DNA of 64,000 bases from Myxococcus eversor (GCF_010894455.1 NZ_JAAIXY010000001.1:186001-250000); one strand, 5' to 3'. Shown: positions 1 to 15,309, numbered from the stretch's first letter. Numbers and translations: made by a program. Notes: generated by a model not told the origin, from the letters alone.

Positions 1-31
1 TGTCAATCGCTCCAGGGGTGGCGAGGGAAGG

Positions 32-874
32 TCAGCCCGGAGGGCCGAGGTCCATGTGGCTCGTGCTGATGGCCGTCCTGCGTCCGGAGACGAGCGCCTC
101 GATTCCGACGGCGACGAGCTGTGGCACTTCCAGCGTGGGCAGGTGGCTGATGGCGGGCAGCTTCATGACGTGGAACCACGGATGGGTGGCGGCGAAGGCC
201 ACCTGGGTCTCCAGGTAGTCGTGCGCGTCCGGCTGCGAGTACAGGTGCAGGGTCGGCGTCGAGGGGCTCAGTCCAGCGAGCGCGCGCAGGGGTGAGCCCT
301 CCCGCGAGTAGGCGGCGGCGATTTCGCGCGCGGCCCGGGCCCACATCTCCTCGGAGAACTCGAGCATGTCCTCGTGGACCGCGCTCAGGACGGCCTCGTT
401 CTCCACGCCCCGGGTCCACTCCTGGAGCAGTTCGTCCCGGGTGCGTCCCCATCGCTCCGACATCAGGCCTCGCAGTGTCGCGAGGAAGGGAGGGGGAGGC
501 TCGGTGACAATCCAGTCCAGCACGGCGAGCCGGGGGACTCGCTCGGCTCCCAGCTCGCGCCGCAGGTCCAACGCCCAGAAACCCGCGTGGGAGATGGCCA
601 CCGGCACCACCTGCTTCGCGCCGCTGGCCTCCACCACCGCGAGCAGGTCCTCGAGCACGGTGCCGCTGTCGAAGTCAGCCTCGCCGTGTTCGGACTCTCC
701 GTGGCCTCGCAGGTCCACGCTGAGCACCCGGTGTCGCTCGGCGCAGAGGGGGACGAGCGGGGTGAAGACATCGCGGCGGGTGCACCAGCCGGGAATGAAG
801 AGCAGCGTGAGCGCTCCCTGGCCGACGTCGTCATAGCGAATGCGGGCACCGTCCGCGGAGCGCACCTCGGGCAT
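32..874 (-). CDS. alpha/beta hydrolase fold protein
   Basis: A 280-residue single-domain hydrolase; the substrate cannot be told from sequence. The alpha/beta-hydrolase pattern is clear: a first strand ending in FIPGW near residue 28, an SVDLRGHGES segment near 52-61, and a nucleophile elbow AISHAG with Ser95. Asp in SQPDAHD near 210 and His244 in ISHLP complete a plausible catalytic triad. The elbow has Ala where the family usually has Gly (AxSxA rather than GxSxG), and the HG oxyanion motif is replaced by PGW, so it may be an esterase or dehalogenase-like subfamily. The ATG has a GGGGGAG ribosome site. It stands alone, 130 bp downstream of apt on the same strand. Confidence 0.85.
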   Translation of the reverse strand: MPEVRSADGARIRYDDVGQGALTLLFIPGWCTRRDVFTPLVPLCAERHRVLSVDLRGHGESEHGEADFDSGTVLEDLLAVVEASGAKQVVPVAISHAGFWALDLRRELGAERVPRLAVLDWIVTEPPPPFLATLRGLMSERWGRTRDELLQEWTRGVENEAVLSAVHEDMLEFSEEMWARAAREIAAAYSREGSPLRALAGLSPSTPTLHLYSQPDAHDYLETQVAFAATHPWFHVMKLPAISHLPTLEVPQLVAVGIEALVSGRRTAISTSHMDLGPPG

Positions 875-1004
875 GTCTCCCCCTGTGGAACGAGGCTTCC
901 ATCCTCAGGTGGACATGAGCCCGGGGCGCGGCAGCAGGCGGGCGGGGAAGGGATGGAGGCCCGGGCCGCTCGGACTTGCCGAATCCGCTCGTCGGCGCGC
1001 CCCG

Positions 1005-1559
1005 TCAGAACGTCAGCAGCGTCGTCACCTTGTCGTGCCCCAGGCGCTTGTAGCCCTGGAGGAAGTCGAGGGTGATGAGGAAGCTGAAGCCGACCAGCTC
1101 GCCACCCAGTCGCTTCACCAGCTTCGCGGTGGCCTCCGCCGTGCCTCCGGTGGCGAGCACGTCATCCACCACCAGCACGCGCTCGCCCTGGAGGATGGCG
1201 TCCTCGTGCATCTCCACGCCGTCCGCGCCGTACTCCAGCGAGTAGCGCTCGACGATGGAGCGGTGCGGCAGCTTGCCCGGCTTGCGCGCGGGGACGAAGC
1301 CCGCGCCCAGCGCGAGGGCGATGGGGGCGCCCAGGAGGAACCCGCGGGCCTCCACGCCGACGACCTTGGTGAGGTGCTCGCCCCGGAACGGCGCGGCCAT
1401 GGCGTTGATGACCCGGCCGAACAGGCGCGGGTCGGCGAGCACGGGGGTGATGTCCTTGAAGACGATGCCGGGCTTGGGGAAGTCGGGCACGTCGCGCAGG
1501 CGGGCGTTCAGGTCGGCGACGAGGGTGGTGTCGGGGATGCTCACGGCGGGCGCGGTCAT
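1005..1559 (-). CDS. apt: adenine phosphoribosyltransferase
   Basis: Converts adenine and PRPP to AMP in cytoplasmic purine salvage. The 184-residue length is normal for the family. The PRPP-binding loop [13 protein letters not shown] lies at residues 128-140, and [13 protein letters not shown] at 27-39 and VEARGFLLG at 69-77 are characteristic Apt segments. The chosen ATG at 1559 overlaps the stop of the upstream 2-hydroxyacid dehydrogenase as ATGA, so the two are translationally coupled. The reading frame stays open further upstream, but that part is antisense-like and overlaps the dehydrogenase, so it is not part of the protein. Confidence 0.96.
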   Translation of the reverse strand: MTAPAVSIPDTTLVADLNARLRDVPDFPKPGIVFKDITPVLADPRLFGRVINAMAAPFRGEHLTKVVGVEARGFLLGAPIALALGAGFVPARKPGKLPHRSIVERYSLEYGADGVEMHEDAILQGERVLVVDDVLATGGTAEATAKLVKRLGGELVGFSFLITLDFLQGYKRLGHDKVTTLLTF

Positions 1560-2542
1560 TCGAAGACCTCCGGGTTGACGCAGTGGGGTGGCCGCCGTCC
1601 CTCCAGCGCGGCCAGCAGGTTGTCCACCGCCATGGAGGCCATGCGCCCCCGGGTGGCATGTGACGCGCTGGCGATGTGCGGCGCCAGCAGGACGTTGGGC
1701 AGGGTCATCAGCGGGCTGTCCAGAGGCAGGGGCTCGGGCTCCGTCACGTCCAGGGCCGCCCCGCCCAGCCTTCCCTCGCGAAGGGCGTCGACGAGGGCGT
1801 CCTGGTCGACGATTCCGCCGCGCGCCGTGTTGACGAGCAGCGCTCCCGGCTTCATCGCCGCAAACTCCGCGCGTCCCACCCAGTGCTTCGTCGCGGGAGT
1901 CAGGGGGACATGCAGGGTGAGGATGTCCGCTTCGGCCAGGAGCGTGGCCTTGTCCACCTGGCGGGCGCCCGTCTGGGCCTCCAGCGCGGGCTTCGGCTCG
2001 CGGCTGGCGTACAGGATGCGCATCCCGAAGCCTCGGGCCCGCCTGGCCACCGCCGAGCCGATGGCCCCAGGGCCGACGATACCCAGGGTGGCGCCGTACA
2101 CGTCCGTGCCCAGGAGGAGGGTGGGGCTCCAGGTCCGCCACTGGCCTGCCCGGACGAAGGCGTCCGCCTCCGCCACGCGCCGGGCCAGTCCCAGAATCAG
2201 GGCGAAGGCGAAGTCCGCGGAGGTCTCCGTGAGGGCGCCCGGGGTGTTTCCGACCGCCACGCGCCGCCCGGTACAGGCCGGAACGTCGATATTGTCGTAG
2301 CCGACCGCCACGTTGCTGACCACGCGGAGCCCTGGAGCGCAGTCAAGCAGGCGAGCGTCCACCCGGTCCGTCAGCAGGGTGACGAGCCCCTCGGCGAGGG
2401 CCGCCTGGGTCAGCAGGGCGTCACGGGAGGGTGGCAGTTCCTCCTCCCAGACGGACAGGTCCACGTGCCTGCTCAGTCGGCCGAGGGCCTCTCCAGGGAG
2501 CTGGCGGGTCACGAAGACACGGGGGCGGACGGTCCGGGCCAT
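1556..2542 (-). CDS. D-2-hydroxyacid dehydrogenase (glyoxylate/hydroxypyruvate reductase type)
   Basis: NAD(P)-dependent reductase of the D-isomer-specific 2-hydroxyacid dehydrogenase family, 328 residues. The dinucleotide fold appears as [12 protein letters not shown] near residue 150. Catalytic residues are visible: Arg near 241 in NTARGGIVD, Glu near 268 in DVTEPEP, and His near 289 in LAPHIAS. The closest functional guess is glyoxylate/hydroxypyruvate reductase, but phosphoglycerate or other 2-keto acids remain possible. The start is ATG 2542; an in-frame ATG at 2563 is an alternative. It is the first gene of a two-gene unit and overlaps apt by 4 bp. Confidence 0.92.
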   Translation of the reverse strand: MARTVRPRVFVTRQLPGEALGRLSRHVDLSVWEEELPPSRDALLTQAALAEGLVTLLTDRVDARLLDCAPGLRVVSNVAVGYDNIDVPACTGRRVAVGNTPGALTETSADFAFALILGLARRVAEADAFVRAGQWRTWSPTLLLGTDVYGATLGIVGPGAIGSAVARRARGFGMRILYASREPKPALEAQTGARQVDKATLLAEADILTLHVPLTPATKHWVGRAEFAAMKPGALLVNTARGGIVDQDALVDALREGRLGGAALDVTEPEPLPLDSPLMTLPNVLLAPHIASASHATRGRMASMAVDNLLAALEGRRPPHCVNPEVFE

Positions 2543-2686
2543 GGCGAGCGTTGATGGTCTCATAGCCTGATGTCGGTGGCTGCTTCCGCTGGCCGACTCA
2601 TCCAAATTTCCCGCGAGCGGGAGCCCTCTTGCTGTGCTAGTGGCAGGGGTTCCCCGGCGCTTAGGAGCCAGGGGCCTGTGCCAGCC

Positions 2687-5944
<3,258 letters not shown>

Positions 5945-5960
5945 GACGGAGGGGATGGTT

Positions 5961-5979
5961 GGGGTTCCGACGGAACCCC
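5961..5979. terminator. hairpin after the SNF2 helicase gene
   Basis: Perfect 8-bp stem GGGGTTCC / GGAACCCC with a GAC loop, 17 bp past the helicase stop. There is no T-run, so it may act with Rho or only slow the polymerase. Confidence 0.45.
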
Positions 5980-6089
5980 GCCTCCCCCGCCCGCCATCCG
6001 TGCGGCTGACCAGAACGCCTGTGCAGTGTCAGTGGGACCTGCTAGGGTGTTCAGTGCCAGGGCCGTCGTACGGACATTGGAGGGCGCGC

Positions 6090-7829
6090 GTGCTGCTGGG
6101 TCTGCGGATTTCGAACGTGGCGGTGATCGAGGAGGTGGAGGTGGCGTTCGGAGCCGGCCTCACCGTCCTCACGGGTGAGACAGGTGCGGGCAAGTCCATC
6201 CTCGTGGATTCATTGGGCCTGCTGCTGGGAGGCAGGGCGGACGCGGATGTCATCCGCGCCGGCTGCGAGGAGGCGTCCGTGGAGGGCGTCTTCGCGCGCA
6301 CGCCGGTGCTGGGCGCGCGCCTGGAGGAGTTGGGCCTTCCAGACCTGGGCGAGGAGGTGCTGGTGCGCCGCGTGTTGGGGCGCACCGGAAGGGGCAAGGT
6401 CTACGTCAACGGCGCCCTCGTCACGGTGGGGGTGCTGGCCAAGCTGACGCGGGGGGCGGTGGACCTCGCGGGGCAGCACGAGCACGTCAGCCTCTTCGAC
6501 TCGGGTCTGCACCGGGTGCTGCTCGACAGGTACGGGGAGGTGGAGGAGGCGCTCGCGGCCTACTTCGGGGAGTACTCCGCGCTGCGGGAGGTGGATGCGC
6601 GCATGGAGGCCCTGGGTGGGGACGAGGCCAAGGTGCGGGATCGCGCGGAGTTCCTGCGCTTCCAACTCGACGAAATCACGCGCATCGACCCGGAGCCCGG
6701 CGAGGACGTGAAGCTGGACGCCGAGCGCAAGCGGCTGTCGAGCGCGGAGAAGCTCAAGCGCCTGGGTGCCGAGGCGGAGCTGCTGGTGGCCGGGGAGGAA
6801 GCCTCGGCCCTGGAGACGGTGGGCCGGGCCCTGGGCCTGGTGCACGACGCGGTGAAGTGCGACGCGACGCTTTCGCCGGTGGCCCAGTCGCTGAGCACGG
6901 CCCTGTCGGAGCTGGAGGAGGCGCAGCGGCGGCTCAACCGGTACGTGGAGGGGCTGGAGTCGGACCCGACGCGGCTGGCGGACGTGGACGAGCGGCTGGA
7001 TGGCCTCAAGCGGCTGTGCCGCAAGCACGGCGCCACGCTGGATGGCGTGCTGAAGAAGCGCGGCGAAATCGAGACCGAGCTGGGCACGCTGGAGAACCGC
7101 CAGGAGGTGCTGGAGGAGCTGGCCTCGGAGCGGCGCAAGGTGGAGGAGCGGGCGCGCAAGGCGGCCCGGGCGCTGTCGAAGGCCCGCACGAAGAGCGCCG
7201 TCGAGTTCTCCGCTCAGGTGCGCGAGGGCCTGGGGCACCTGGCCATGGGCAAGGCGGCCTTCGAGGTGCGCGTGACGCCTGGGGAGACGCTGCGTCCGGA
7301 CGGAGCGGACGAGGTGGAGTTCTACTTCAGCGCGAACCCCGGCGAGCCGGCGCGGCCCCTGGCGAAGGTGGCCTCGGGTGGCGAGGCGAGCCGGTTGCTC
7401 TTGGCCCTGAAGCGGGCCCTGGCGGGCAGCGACGCGTGTGGCTGCTACGTGCTGGACGAGGCCGACGCGGGCGTCAGCGGCGCGATTGCGGACGTGGTGG
7501 GGCGGATGATCAAGGAGGTGAGCGGCCACCGTCAGGTGCTCTGCATCACCCATCTGCCCCAGGTGGCGGCCTACGCGGACGCCCACCTGCTCATCCGCAA
7601 GGCGGTGAAGGCGGAGCGAACCGTCTCCCAGGTGACTGTTCTGGCGGCGGGCGCGGACCGCACGCGGGAGCTGGCTCGGATGATGTCCGGCGTGGAGGTC
7701 ACCCGGGAGGCCCTGGGCGCCGCGGAGGCCCTGGTGCGCTCGGCCCACCGTTCCCTGGGGGCGCCGAGGACTCGGAGGGAGTCCGGACCCGAGGGCGGAC
7801 CCCGTGGCCGCCTCCGAAGATTGGCTTGA
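6090..7829 (+). CDS. recN: DNA repair protein RecN
   Basis: SMC-like ATPase that acts in recombinational double-strand-break repair; 579 residues, the usual size. Walker A GETGAGKS is at residues 29-36, a long coiled-coil middle spans about 150-420, the ABC signature is ASGGEASRLLLALK, and Walker B is YVLDEADAGVSG. GTG 6090 is chosen because GGAGGG lies 6 nt upstream and the family normally begins just before the LxIxNxA strand. A possible -10 TAGGGT sits at 6043-6048. It is monocistronic by eye, 60 bp before the PP2C start. Confidence 0.96.
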   Translation: MLLGLRISNVAVIEEVEVAFGAGLTVLTGETGAGKSILVDSLGLLLGGRADADVIRAGCEEASVEGVFARTPVLGARLEELGLPDLGEEVLVRRVLGRTGRGKVYVNGALVTVGVLAKLTRGAVDLAGQHEHVSLFDSGLHRVLLDRYGEVEEALAAYFGEYSALREVDARMEALGGDEAKVRDRAEFLRFQLDEITRIDPEPGEDVKLDAERKRLSSAEKLKRLGAEAELLVAGEEASALETVGRALGLVHDAVKCDATLSPVAQSLSTALSELEEAQRRLNRYVEGLESDPTRLADVDERLDGLKRLCRKHGATLDGVLKKRGEIETELGTLENRQEVLEELASERRKVEERARKAARALSKARTKSAVEFSAQVREGLGHLAMGKAAFEVRVTPGETLRPDGADEVEFYFSANPGEPARPLAKVASGGEASRLLLALKRALAGSDACGCYVLDEADAGVSGAIADVVGRMIKEVSGHRQVLCITHLPQVAAYADAHLLIRKAVKAERTVSQVTVLAAGADRTRELARMMSGVEVTREALGAAEALVRSAHRSLGAPRTRRESGPEGGPRGRLRRLA

Positions 7830-7853
7830 CGCGCTGCAAGGTCATCCGTGTCC

Positions 7854-7882
7854 TTGCCCCATCGGTGGGTCTCACATAGCAT
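7854..7882 (+). promoter_or_regulatory. sigma-70-like promoter for the PP2C phosphatase
   Basis: TTGCCC (7854-7859), 17-bp spacer, TAGCAT (7877-7882). Predicted transcription start falls at about 7889-7890, on the GTG start codon, suggesting a leaderless mRNA. Confidence 0.5.
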
Positions 7883-7889
7883 CATTAGT

Positions 7890-8687
7890 GTGTCCAACAC
7901 CGCAGGGCAGACCGCGGCCTCCCGCCTGAAAGTCGTTTCCGCTGGCCTGACGGATGTCGGGCGGAAGCGCAATCACAACGAGGACAGCTTCCTCATCGAC
8001 GATGAGCTCCAGCTCTACGTCGTGGCGGATGGAATGGGCGGCCATGCCGGCGGCGGTACCGCGTCGCGCATCGCCGTCGAGACCATCGACAAGGAGCTCC
8101 GACGAGCTCGGGAGGGCAAGGACAACCCGTTCCTTTCCGTGCCGAACTTGCAGGACTCACCGATACCGGAGGCCCTGCGCACGGCCGTGGAGAAGGCGTG
8201 TCTCGCCATCTACACGGCGGCGCAGGAAGACCCACGGTTGTCGGGCATGGGCACCACGGTGATTTCGCTCGTGGTGCGCGAGGAGCACGCCTTCTTCGCC
8301 CACGTGGGCGACAGTCGCGCGTACCTCATCCGGGGCGACCTCATCCAGCAGATCTCCGAGGACCACTCGCTGGTCAACGAGCAGATCAAGGCCGGAATGA
8401 TTACCCCCGAGGAGGCCAAGCACTCCCGGTACAAGAACATCATCACCCGCTCCGTGGGCTTCGAAGAGGAGGTCCAGGTGGACGTGATGGGTCTCGTCTC
8501 CGAGCCCGGCGACGTGTTCCTGCTCTGTTCGGACGGCCTCGCCAACATGCTCGAGGACCGCGAAATCCACGAAGTGGTGGCCCAGGCCCCGAGCTTCGAG
8601 GAAGTGCCCAAGCTCCTCGTCGACTTCGCCAACGAGCGTGGCGGCGACGACAACATCACCGTCATCGTGGTGCGGGTCGCCCCCTGA
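7890..8687 (+). CDS. PP2C-family serine/threonine protein phosphatase
   Basis: Metal-dependent protein phosphatase of the PPM/PP2C (PrpC/Stp1) family, expected to reverse Hanks-type kinase phosphorylation, which is abundant in myxobacteria. In 265 residues it has RKRNHNED (25-32), VVADGMGGHAGG (44-55), GMGTTV, HVGDSRAYLIR, LCSDGLANML and GGDDNITV, so all metal-binding Asp residues are present. No kinase gene is adjacent. GTG 7890 is chosen because a promoter-like element places the transcript start there and no ribosome site is visible. A GTG at 7848 would add 14 residues with non-coding character. Confidence 0.93.
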   Translation: MSNTAGQTAASRLKVVSAGLTDVGRKRNHNEDSFLIDDELQLYVVADGMGGHAGGGTASRIAVETIDKELRRAREGKDNPFLSVPNLQDSPIPEALRTAVEKACLAIYTAAQEDPRLSGMGTTVISLVVREEHAFFAHVGDSRAYLIRGDLIQQISEDHSLVNEQIKAGMITPEEAKHSRYKNIITRSVGFEEEVQVDVMGLVSEPGDVFLLCSDGLANMLEDREIHEVVAQAPSFEEVPKLLVDFANERGGDDNITVIVVRVAP

Positions 8688-8736
8688 GGTACCCGGCCGC
8701 GGGGCCGACAAACACCGCGTCAGGTCACTGTTGACC

Positions 8737-8766
8737 TTGACACTCTTGGAAACTGAATGGTAGCTG
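8737..8766 (+). promoter_or_regulatory. possible promoter of the M23 peptidase gene
   Basis: TTGACA (8737-8742) with TAGCTG (8761-8766) 18 bp further. A second TTGACC overlaps at 8731. It lies in the 215-bp gap before the peptidase and would give a leader of about 130 nt. Confidence 0.4.
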
Positions 8767-8902
8767 CCCAAACGTTTCCAATCCGGGCAGACGTCGCCCG
8801 GAGACGAAGTCGGCGGGGTGTGGCGGTGGGGGGAGGTGTTGGGCGACAGGGAGCGACTTAGCTTCTGGCGCCGGATGTCCCACGCAAGCAGGGAGCTGTC
8901 CC

Positions 8903-9820
8903 GTGGCGAAAAAGTCCTTCACGTTGATGGTGATCCCGGACCATGACGCGCCGGTGAAGCGGTACACCATCCAACGCTCGTTCCTGATGCAGGTGGGGAT
9001 GGGGTTGATGCTGGTGGTGGGACTGAGCGCGGGTGCGAGCATCCACTACTTCCAGGTGGCGGCGGACGCCTCCGAGAACCGCATCCTCCGCGAGGAGAAC
9101 CTGACGCTGCGCTCGCAGCTCAAGTCGGTGCGGGAGCGAATCGAGCACATCGGCTCCACGTTGGACCGGGTGGAGCGCTTCGACCAGAAGCTCCGGGCGA
9201 TGACGCTGCTGTCGGATCCGCAGCGCAACCTGGCCATGGGTCCCACGGAGCCGGAGGCGGGCACCCAGGTGCCGGCGACGGACACCCAGTTCACCCAGCT
9301 CACCACGACGGAGACGCCCAAGTTGCTGATGGGCCGCCTGGACAAGCTGAGCGCGGAGGCCACCCGTCAGGAGCAGAGCCTCCAGGAACTGCAGGCGTAC
9401 TTCCAGGACCAGAAGTCGCTCCTGGCCTCCACGCCGTCCGTCTGGCCCGCGCGTGGTTGGGTGACGAGCGACTTCGGTCAGCGCGTGGACCCGTACACCG
9501 CCGACCGCGTCATGCACGCCGGTCTCGATATCGCCGCGCCCCACGGGAAGGAAGTCTTCTCGCCGTCGGACGGCACGGTGGTGTTCGCGGGCCTGGAGGG
9601 TGGCTACGGCAACGTCATCGTCGTGGACCACGGCTATGGCATCAAGACGCGCTATGGCCACCTGGCGAAGATGCTGGTGAAGGCGGGCGACAGGGTGAAG
9701 CGCGGCGCGCTCATCGCCGCGGTCGGCAACACGGGCCGCTCCACCGGACCGCACCTGCACTACGAGGTCCGCGTCAACGGCATCCCGCAGAACCCGCGGA
9801 AGTTCATCCTCGAGGAGTAG
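8903..9820 (+). CDS. membrane-anchored M23 metallopeptidase (cell-wall LytM type)
   Basis: A 305-residue envelope protein: short cytoplasmic N-terminus, one membrane segment at about residues 30-47, a coiled coil at 55-100, a linker, and a C-terminal LytM/peptidase M23 domain. Zinc ligands are visible: His205 and Asp209 in HAGLD, and HLHYE with His284/His286. The domain is therefore probably an active peptidoglycan endopeptidase, or alternatively an EnvC-like amidase activator that kept its ligands. GTG 8903 follows a GGGAG site by 7-8 nt. It converges on the GGDEF-like gene. Confidence 0.92.
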   Translation: MAKKSFTLMVIPDHDAPVKRYTIQRSFLMQVGMGLMLVVGLSAGASIHYFQVAADASENRILREENLTLRSQLKSVRERIEHIGSTLDRVERFDQKLRAMTLLSDPQRNLAMGPTEPEAGTQVPATDTQFTQLTTTETPKLLMGRLDKLSAEATRQEQSLQELQAYFQDQKSLLASTPSVWPARGWVTSDFGQRVDPYTADRVMHAGLDIAAPHGKEVFSPSDGTVVFAGLEGGYGNVIVVDHGYGIKTRYGHLAKMLVKAGDRVKRGALIAAVGNTGRSTGPHLHYEVRVNGIPQNPRKFILEE

Positions 9821-9839
9821 TCCTCGGGGAGTGTGGTGC

Positions 9840-9860
9840 CTCCCGAGCCCGGCTCGGGAG
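9840..9860. terminator. bidirectional hairpin between convergent genes
   Basis: Perfect 9-bp stem CTCCCGAGC / GCTCGGGAG with a CCG loop, between the M23 gene (+) and the GGDEF-like gene (-). No T-run follows. Confidence 0.45.
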
Positions 9861-9933
9861 CGTGGCTGTCCCAGCAGACCCCAGGGACGTCGGGCCGCTC
9901 TGGCTCGCCCCTGGGAGGCCCTGCTTCCCTTCT

Positions 9934-10644
9934 TCAGCGTGAGAGCGTGGCGGGCCCGGGGATGGATGCGTCCAACCGGAGTCGTCGCTGCTGGAGTCCA
10001 TCGGCGCGACCGCTGCGCTGCATGACGTGGGCGCGCTCCAGCTCCGCCCAGAGCAGCGGCCCCAGCACCTGCCAGTGCGAGGGCGAATCCACCGTCACCT
10101 CCAGCAGGCTGACCGTCCAGCTTGGCGCCTCGGCGTCGGGCGTGCCCTCGGGGAGCACCCGGCGCACGTCGCGCGAGAGGCGCTCGTGGGTGGGGCCGGC
10201 CAGGTCCGCGCTGACGGTGAGCTGGGAGGTGGGCACCAGCAGCGCGGCGAAGGCGTCCGGGTGGAGGCGAAGCACCTTGGCGCCCGGGTACTGCGCGGCG
10301 AGCGACTCCACGGTGGCGCGCAGAATCGCGTCGCCAGTGGCGAAGCCGAAGCGGGCGTTGAGGGAGATCATCTCCTTCACGTCCGCGATGACCGCGCCCA
10401 CGCGCCACCCGTCATGGTGCGCGTGCGTGGACAAGTCGTACTCCTCCTTCAGGAGGTTGCCCTGGGTGAGGGCGGGCACCTGGAGCGCGCCCGTCTTCGG
10501 GTCCGGGTGGCCCCTGCGGGCCTGCTCGGCCTGGAGGAGCACCTCGACGGCCGCCTGCACGGGCGCCTGGGGGCTGCGGGTCAGCACCCAGGGGTGGAGG
10601 GCGATGAGGGCGGTGGCGGTGGCGTCGTCGAGCGGGTAGGGCAT
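9934..10644 (-). CDS. degenerate GGDEF-like domain protein
   Basis: A 236-residue cytoplasmic protein. Its middle resembles a diguanylate-cyclase fold: a strand-helix segment AVIADVKEMISLNARFGF, then TGDAILRATVE, and a strand-turn-strand VLRLHPDAFAALL where the catalytic GGDEF hairpin would sit. The signature reads LHPDAF, so cyclase activity is very unlikely. A regulatory or nucleotide-sensing role is inference. It lies 49 bp downstream of rlmM on the same strand and probably shares its transcript. A similarly degenerate protein is encoded at 18668-19660. Confidence 0.75.
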   Translation of the reverse strand: MPYPLDDATATALIALHPWVLTRSPQAPVQAAVEVLLQAEQARRGHPDPKTGALQVPALTQGNLLKEEYDLSTHAHHDGWRVGAVIADVKEMISLNARFGFATGDAILRATVESLAAQYPGAKVLRLHPDAFAALLVPTSQLTVSADLAGPTHERLSRDVRRVLPEGTPDAEAPSWTVSLLEVTVDSPSHWQVLGPLLWAELERAHVMQRSGRADGLQQRRLRLDASIPGPATLSR

Positions 10645-10693
10645 CTTGCTCGCATCTCTAGCGCGTCGCGCGTCCTCGCGCAGGGGCTTCCCG

Positions 10694-11899
10694 TCAGCGC
10701 AGCCGGTGGGCCGTCACCGTCACTTCATCCCGGTCATGGTAGAGCTGCCGGACGGTGAGGCCCTCCCAGCCGCCCTCCTCGACGAGCGTGTGGCGCACTC
10801 GCAAGAGGACGGGGTTCTTGTCCTTCATGGGCAACTTGATGTTGGCGACGAGGTGGCTCGCCCAGCCCCGGCGCCCCCACTTGGCCAGCAGCTGGGCCAC
10901 CTCCAGCGGACGCCACGCCATGTCGCAGAAGAGCCAGTCCGCGCTCTCCTCGGGGGCGTAGGAGAAGGCGCTCTCCTGGATGTGCTTCACCCGGCCATTC
11001 GAGGCCAGCTCGGGCATCAGCTTCGCAGGGTCCACCGCCACGACTTTCGCGCCCCGCGCCACCAGTCGCTGCGTCCACCCGCCGGGTGCGGCGCCGAGGT
11101 CCACGCAGACGTCACCTCGTCCCGGCTCGAAGGCCAGCCCGTCCAGCGCCTCCTCCAGCTTCATGGCGGCTCGGGAAGGGGACTCCACCTCCCGGCGCAT
11201 CCGCCGCCGCCCACCAGGGGCCAGGGACAGCGCCTCCCGCGCGGAGACCGCGCCCACGGCCGTCACGCCGTCGGGGGCCACGCACAGCGCCACCAGCCGG
11301 GCGCCGGACTCTCGGGCCCGGGCTGTGTCCTCCAGCAGCCGCTCCACCGGCAGTCGCGCGCGCACCGCCGCCTCCAGCGCCTCCGCGGGCGCCGCCAGCG
11401 TGTTGCCCCGGGGGGTGTCAGGCGTGAAGGCCTGGAGGACCCAGGGGCCCGCCCCTGGCATGGCGAGGATGGCCCGGGCCGCCGCGTCGGCGTGGGCCTC
11501 TGGGGTGCCAGGGGGGAGCGCGGCGACCACCCGCCAGGCGGCGCGCGCGAAGGCGGGGACCAGGCCGGGCTGGGAGTCGCTCTCCACCAGCGCCTCGCCA
11601 AGCAGGCGAGGGGCCATGCCCGCCCAGGCCAGCTCCTCGAAGAGGTGGGGCTCGAAGCCGGCCCGGCAGGTCCACAGCCAGCGCCCGACCTGGGGAGGCT
11701 GGGTCTGTGCGGGCATGGGGGGAATGCGCGCCCTGGGAGGGGCGGGCGGGGGGGGCGGCGCGGTGCGTGCAGGAGCCGCCTTGCCCTGGGTGGGAGCGGA
11801 CTTGCGGTGGGGGGGCGGCGCCGGGCGGTCAGGGCGACGAGGGGACTTCGAGGGGGCGCCCCGGGCAGGCCGGCGGCGGGGATTTCGCGGAGGGGACAT
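10694..11899 (-). CDS. rlmM: 23S rRNA 2'-O-methyltransferase RlmM-like (FtsJ fold)
   Basis: SAM-dependent 2'-O-ribose methyltransferase, 401 residues. The N-terminal 65 residues are a basic Pro/Arg-rich extension. A THUMP-like region follows, and the RrmJ/FtsJ domain starts near residue 230 with [12 protein letters not shown] (catalytic Lys), the SAM loop [12 protein letters not shown], then VVAVDP and a C-terminal VANIKLPM with a catalytic Lys. E. coli RlmM modifies C2498 of 23S rRNA; transfer of that target is by homology only. It is divergent from secA across 172 bp. Confidence 0.88.
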   Translation of the reverse strand: MSPPRNPRRRPARGAPSKSPRRPDRPAPPPHRKSAPTQGKAAPARTAPPPPPAPPRARIPPMPAQTQPPQVGRWLWTCRAGFEPHLFEELAWAGMAPRLLGEALVESDSQPGLVPAFARAAWRVVAALPPGTPEAHADAAARAILAMPGAGPWVLQAFTPDTPRGNTLAAPAEALEAAVRARLPVERLLEDTARARESGARLVALCVAPDGVTAVGAVSAREALSLAPGGRRRMRREVESPSRAAMKLEEALDGLAFEPGRGDVCVDLGAAPGGWTQRLVARGAKVVAVDPAKLMPELASNGRVKHIQESAFSYAPEESADWLFCDMAWRPLEVAQLLAKWGRRGWASHLVANIKLPMKDKNPVLLRVRHTLVEEGGWEGLTVRQLYHDRDEVTVTAHRLR

Positions 11900-12071
11900 T
11901 GCGTGGGCTCCTTTCCGCTTTACTCTGAACCGATGCGCGCTGGGCAACCGGCCGAGAGGAAGTTTCAAGAGGCGCGCGTGGTTTCCCACCAAGCCTCCCT
12001 TACATCTCCAGGGATTTCCCTTCACTCGCCGCCGTCCTTCGAGGATTCTCCGGCCGCGAGAGAGTCAACGA

Positions 12072-14915
<2,844 letters not shown>

Positions 14916-14949
14916 GCAGGCCCTTCTCGGGGATGTCAGGAGCAGGGCG

Positions 14950-15002
14950 CCGGCGCGGCGCCGCCCGGGGTTGTCGGGCGGCGGGCCGCGCCGGTCCTCT
15001 TT
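14950..15002 (+). terminator. strong intrinsic terminator of secA
   Basis: A 10-bp stem CCGGCGCGGC / GCCGCGCCGG stacks on an 8-bp stem GCCGCCCG / CGGGCGGC, with a GG bulge and a 7-nt loop, followed by TCCTCTTT. It begins 35 bp past the secA stop. Confidence 0.85.
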
Positions 15003-15130
15003 CCAGCGTCCGGCATGCCCTGTGGGGCCCTGGAAAGGGCGCCAGGAGGGCAGGAGGGCGGGCACGAGCCTTCTTCCCGCCACGGCGGTGAAGCGAAGCT
15101 TGCGCCGCCGGGAAGGGTTCTGTTAAGGAC

Positions 15131-15250
15131 CCCCCGCCTCGTAGCCTGAGGTCGGGGGTGTCAACCCCGAGTCGTACCCACTTCACACACGCCCGTGCCG
15201 GTCGCCGGTGCTCTCGTGAGTGGAGGACTTCCTCCGAAAGGAGGGTCCTC
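15131..15250 (+). promoter_or_regulatory. structured rpsB leader with alternative hairpins
   Basis: Within the gene-free stretch 14916-15309. Stem A pairs CCCCCGCCTC (15131-15140) with GAGG-T-CGGGGG (15148-15158). Stem B pairs GGGGT (15155-15159) with ACCCC (15164-15168) and competes for the same G-run. Downstream, stem C pairs GAGGAC-TT-CCTCC with GGAGG-GTCCTC around a GAAA loop (15223-15250), 60 nt before the start codon. A weak promoter, TTGCGC at 15100-15105 and TTAAGG at 15123, would put the transcript start just ahead of stem A. Ribosomal protein S2 operons are often autoregulated through their leader, so a similar role is possible. Confidence 0.5.
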
Positions 15251-15309
15251 GCTCCCGGAAGTCACGGCCGGAGCAACACCCGGGTGTGGCGGAACAACCG
15301 GAGAAACAC

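Noticed and set aside
840-2300. Long plus-strand frame opposite apt and the dehydrogenase
   Set aside because: Both minus-strand genes have full family motifs, and the plus frame translation is low-complexity Arg/Gly/Ala.
2570-2686. N-terminal extension of the SNF2 helicase from ATG 2570
   Set aside because: Third codon positions are GC-poor and the sequence has no protein-like pattern, so GTG 2687 is preferred.
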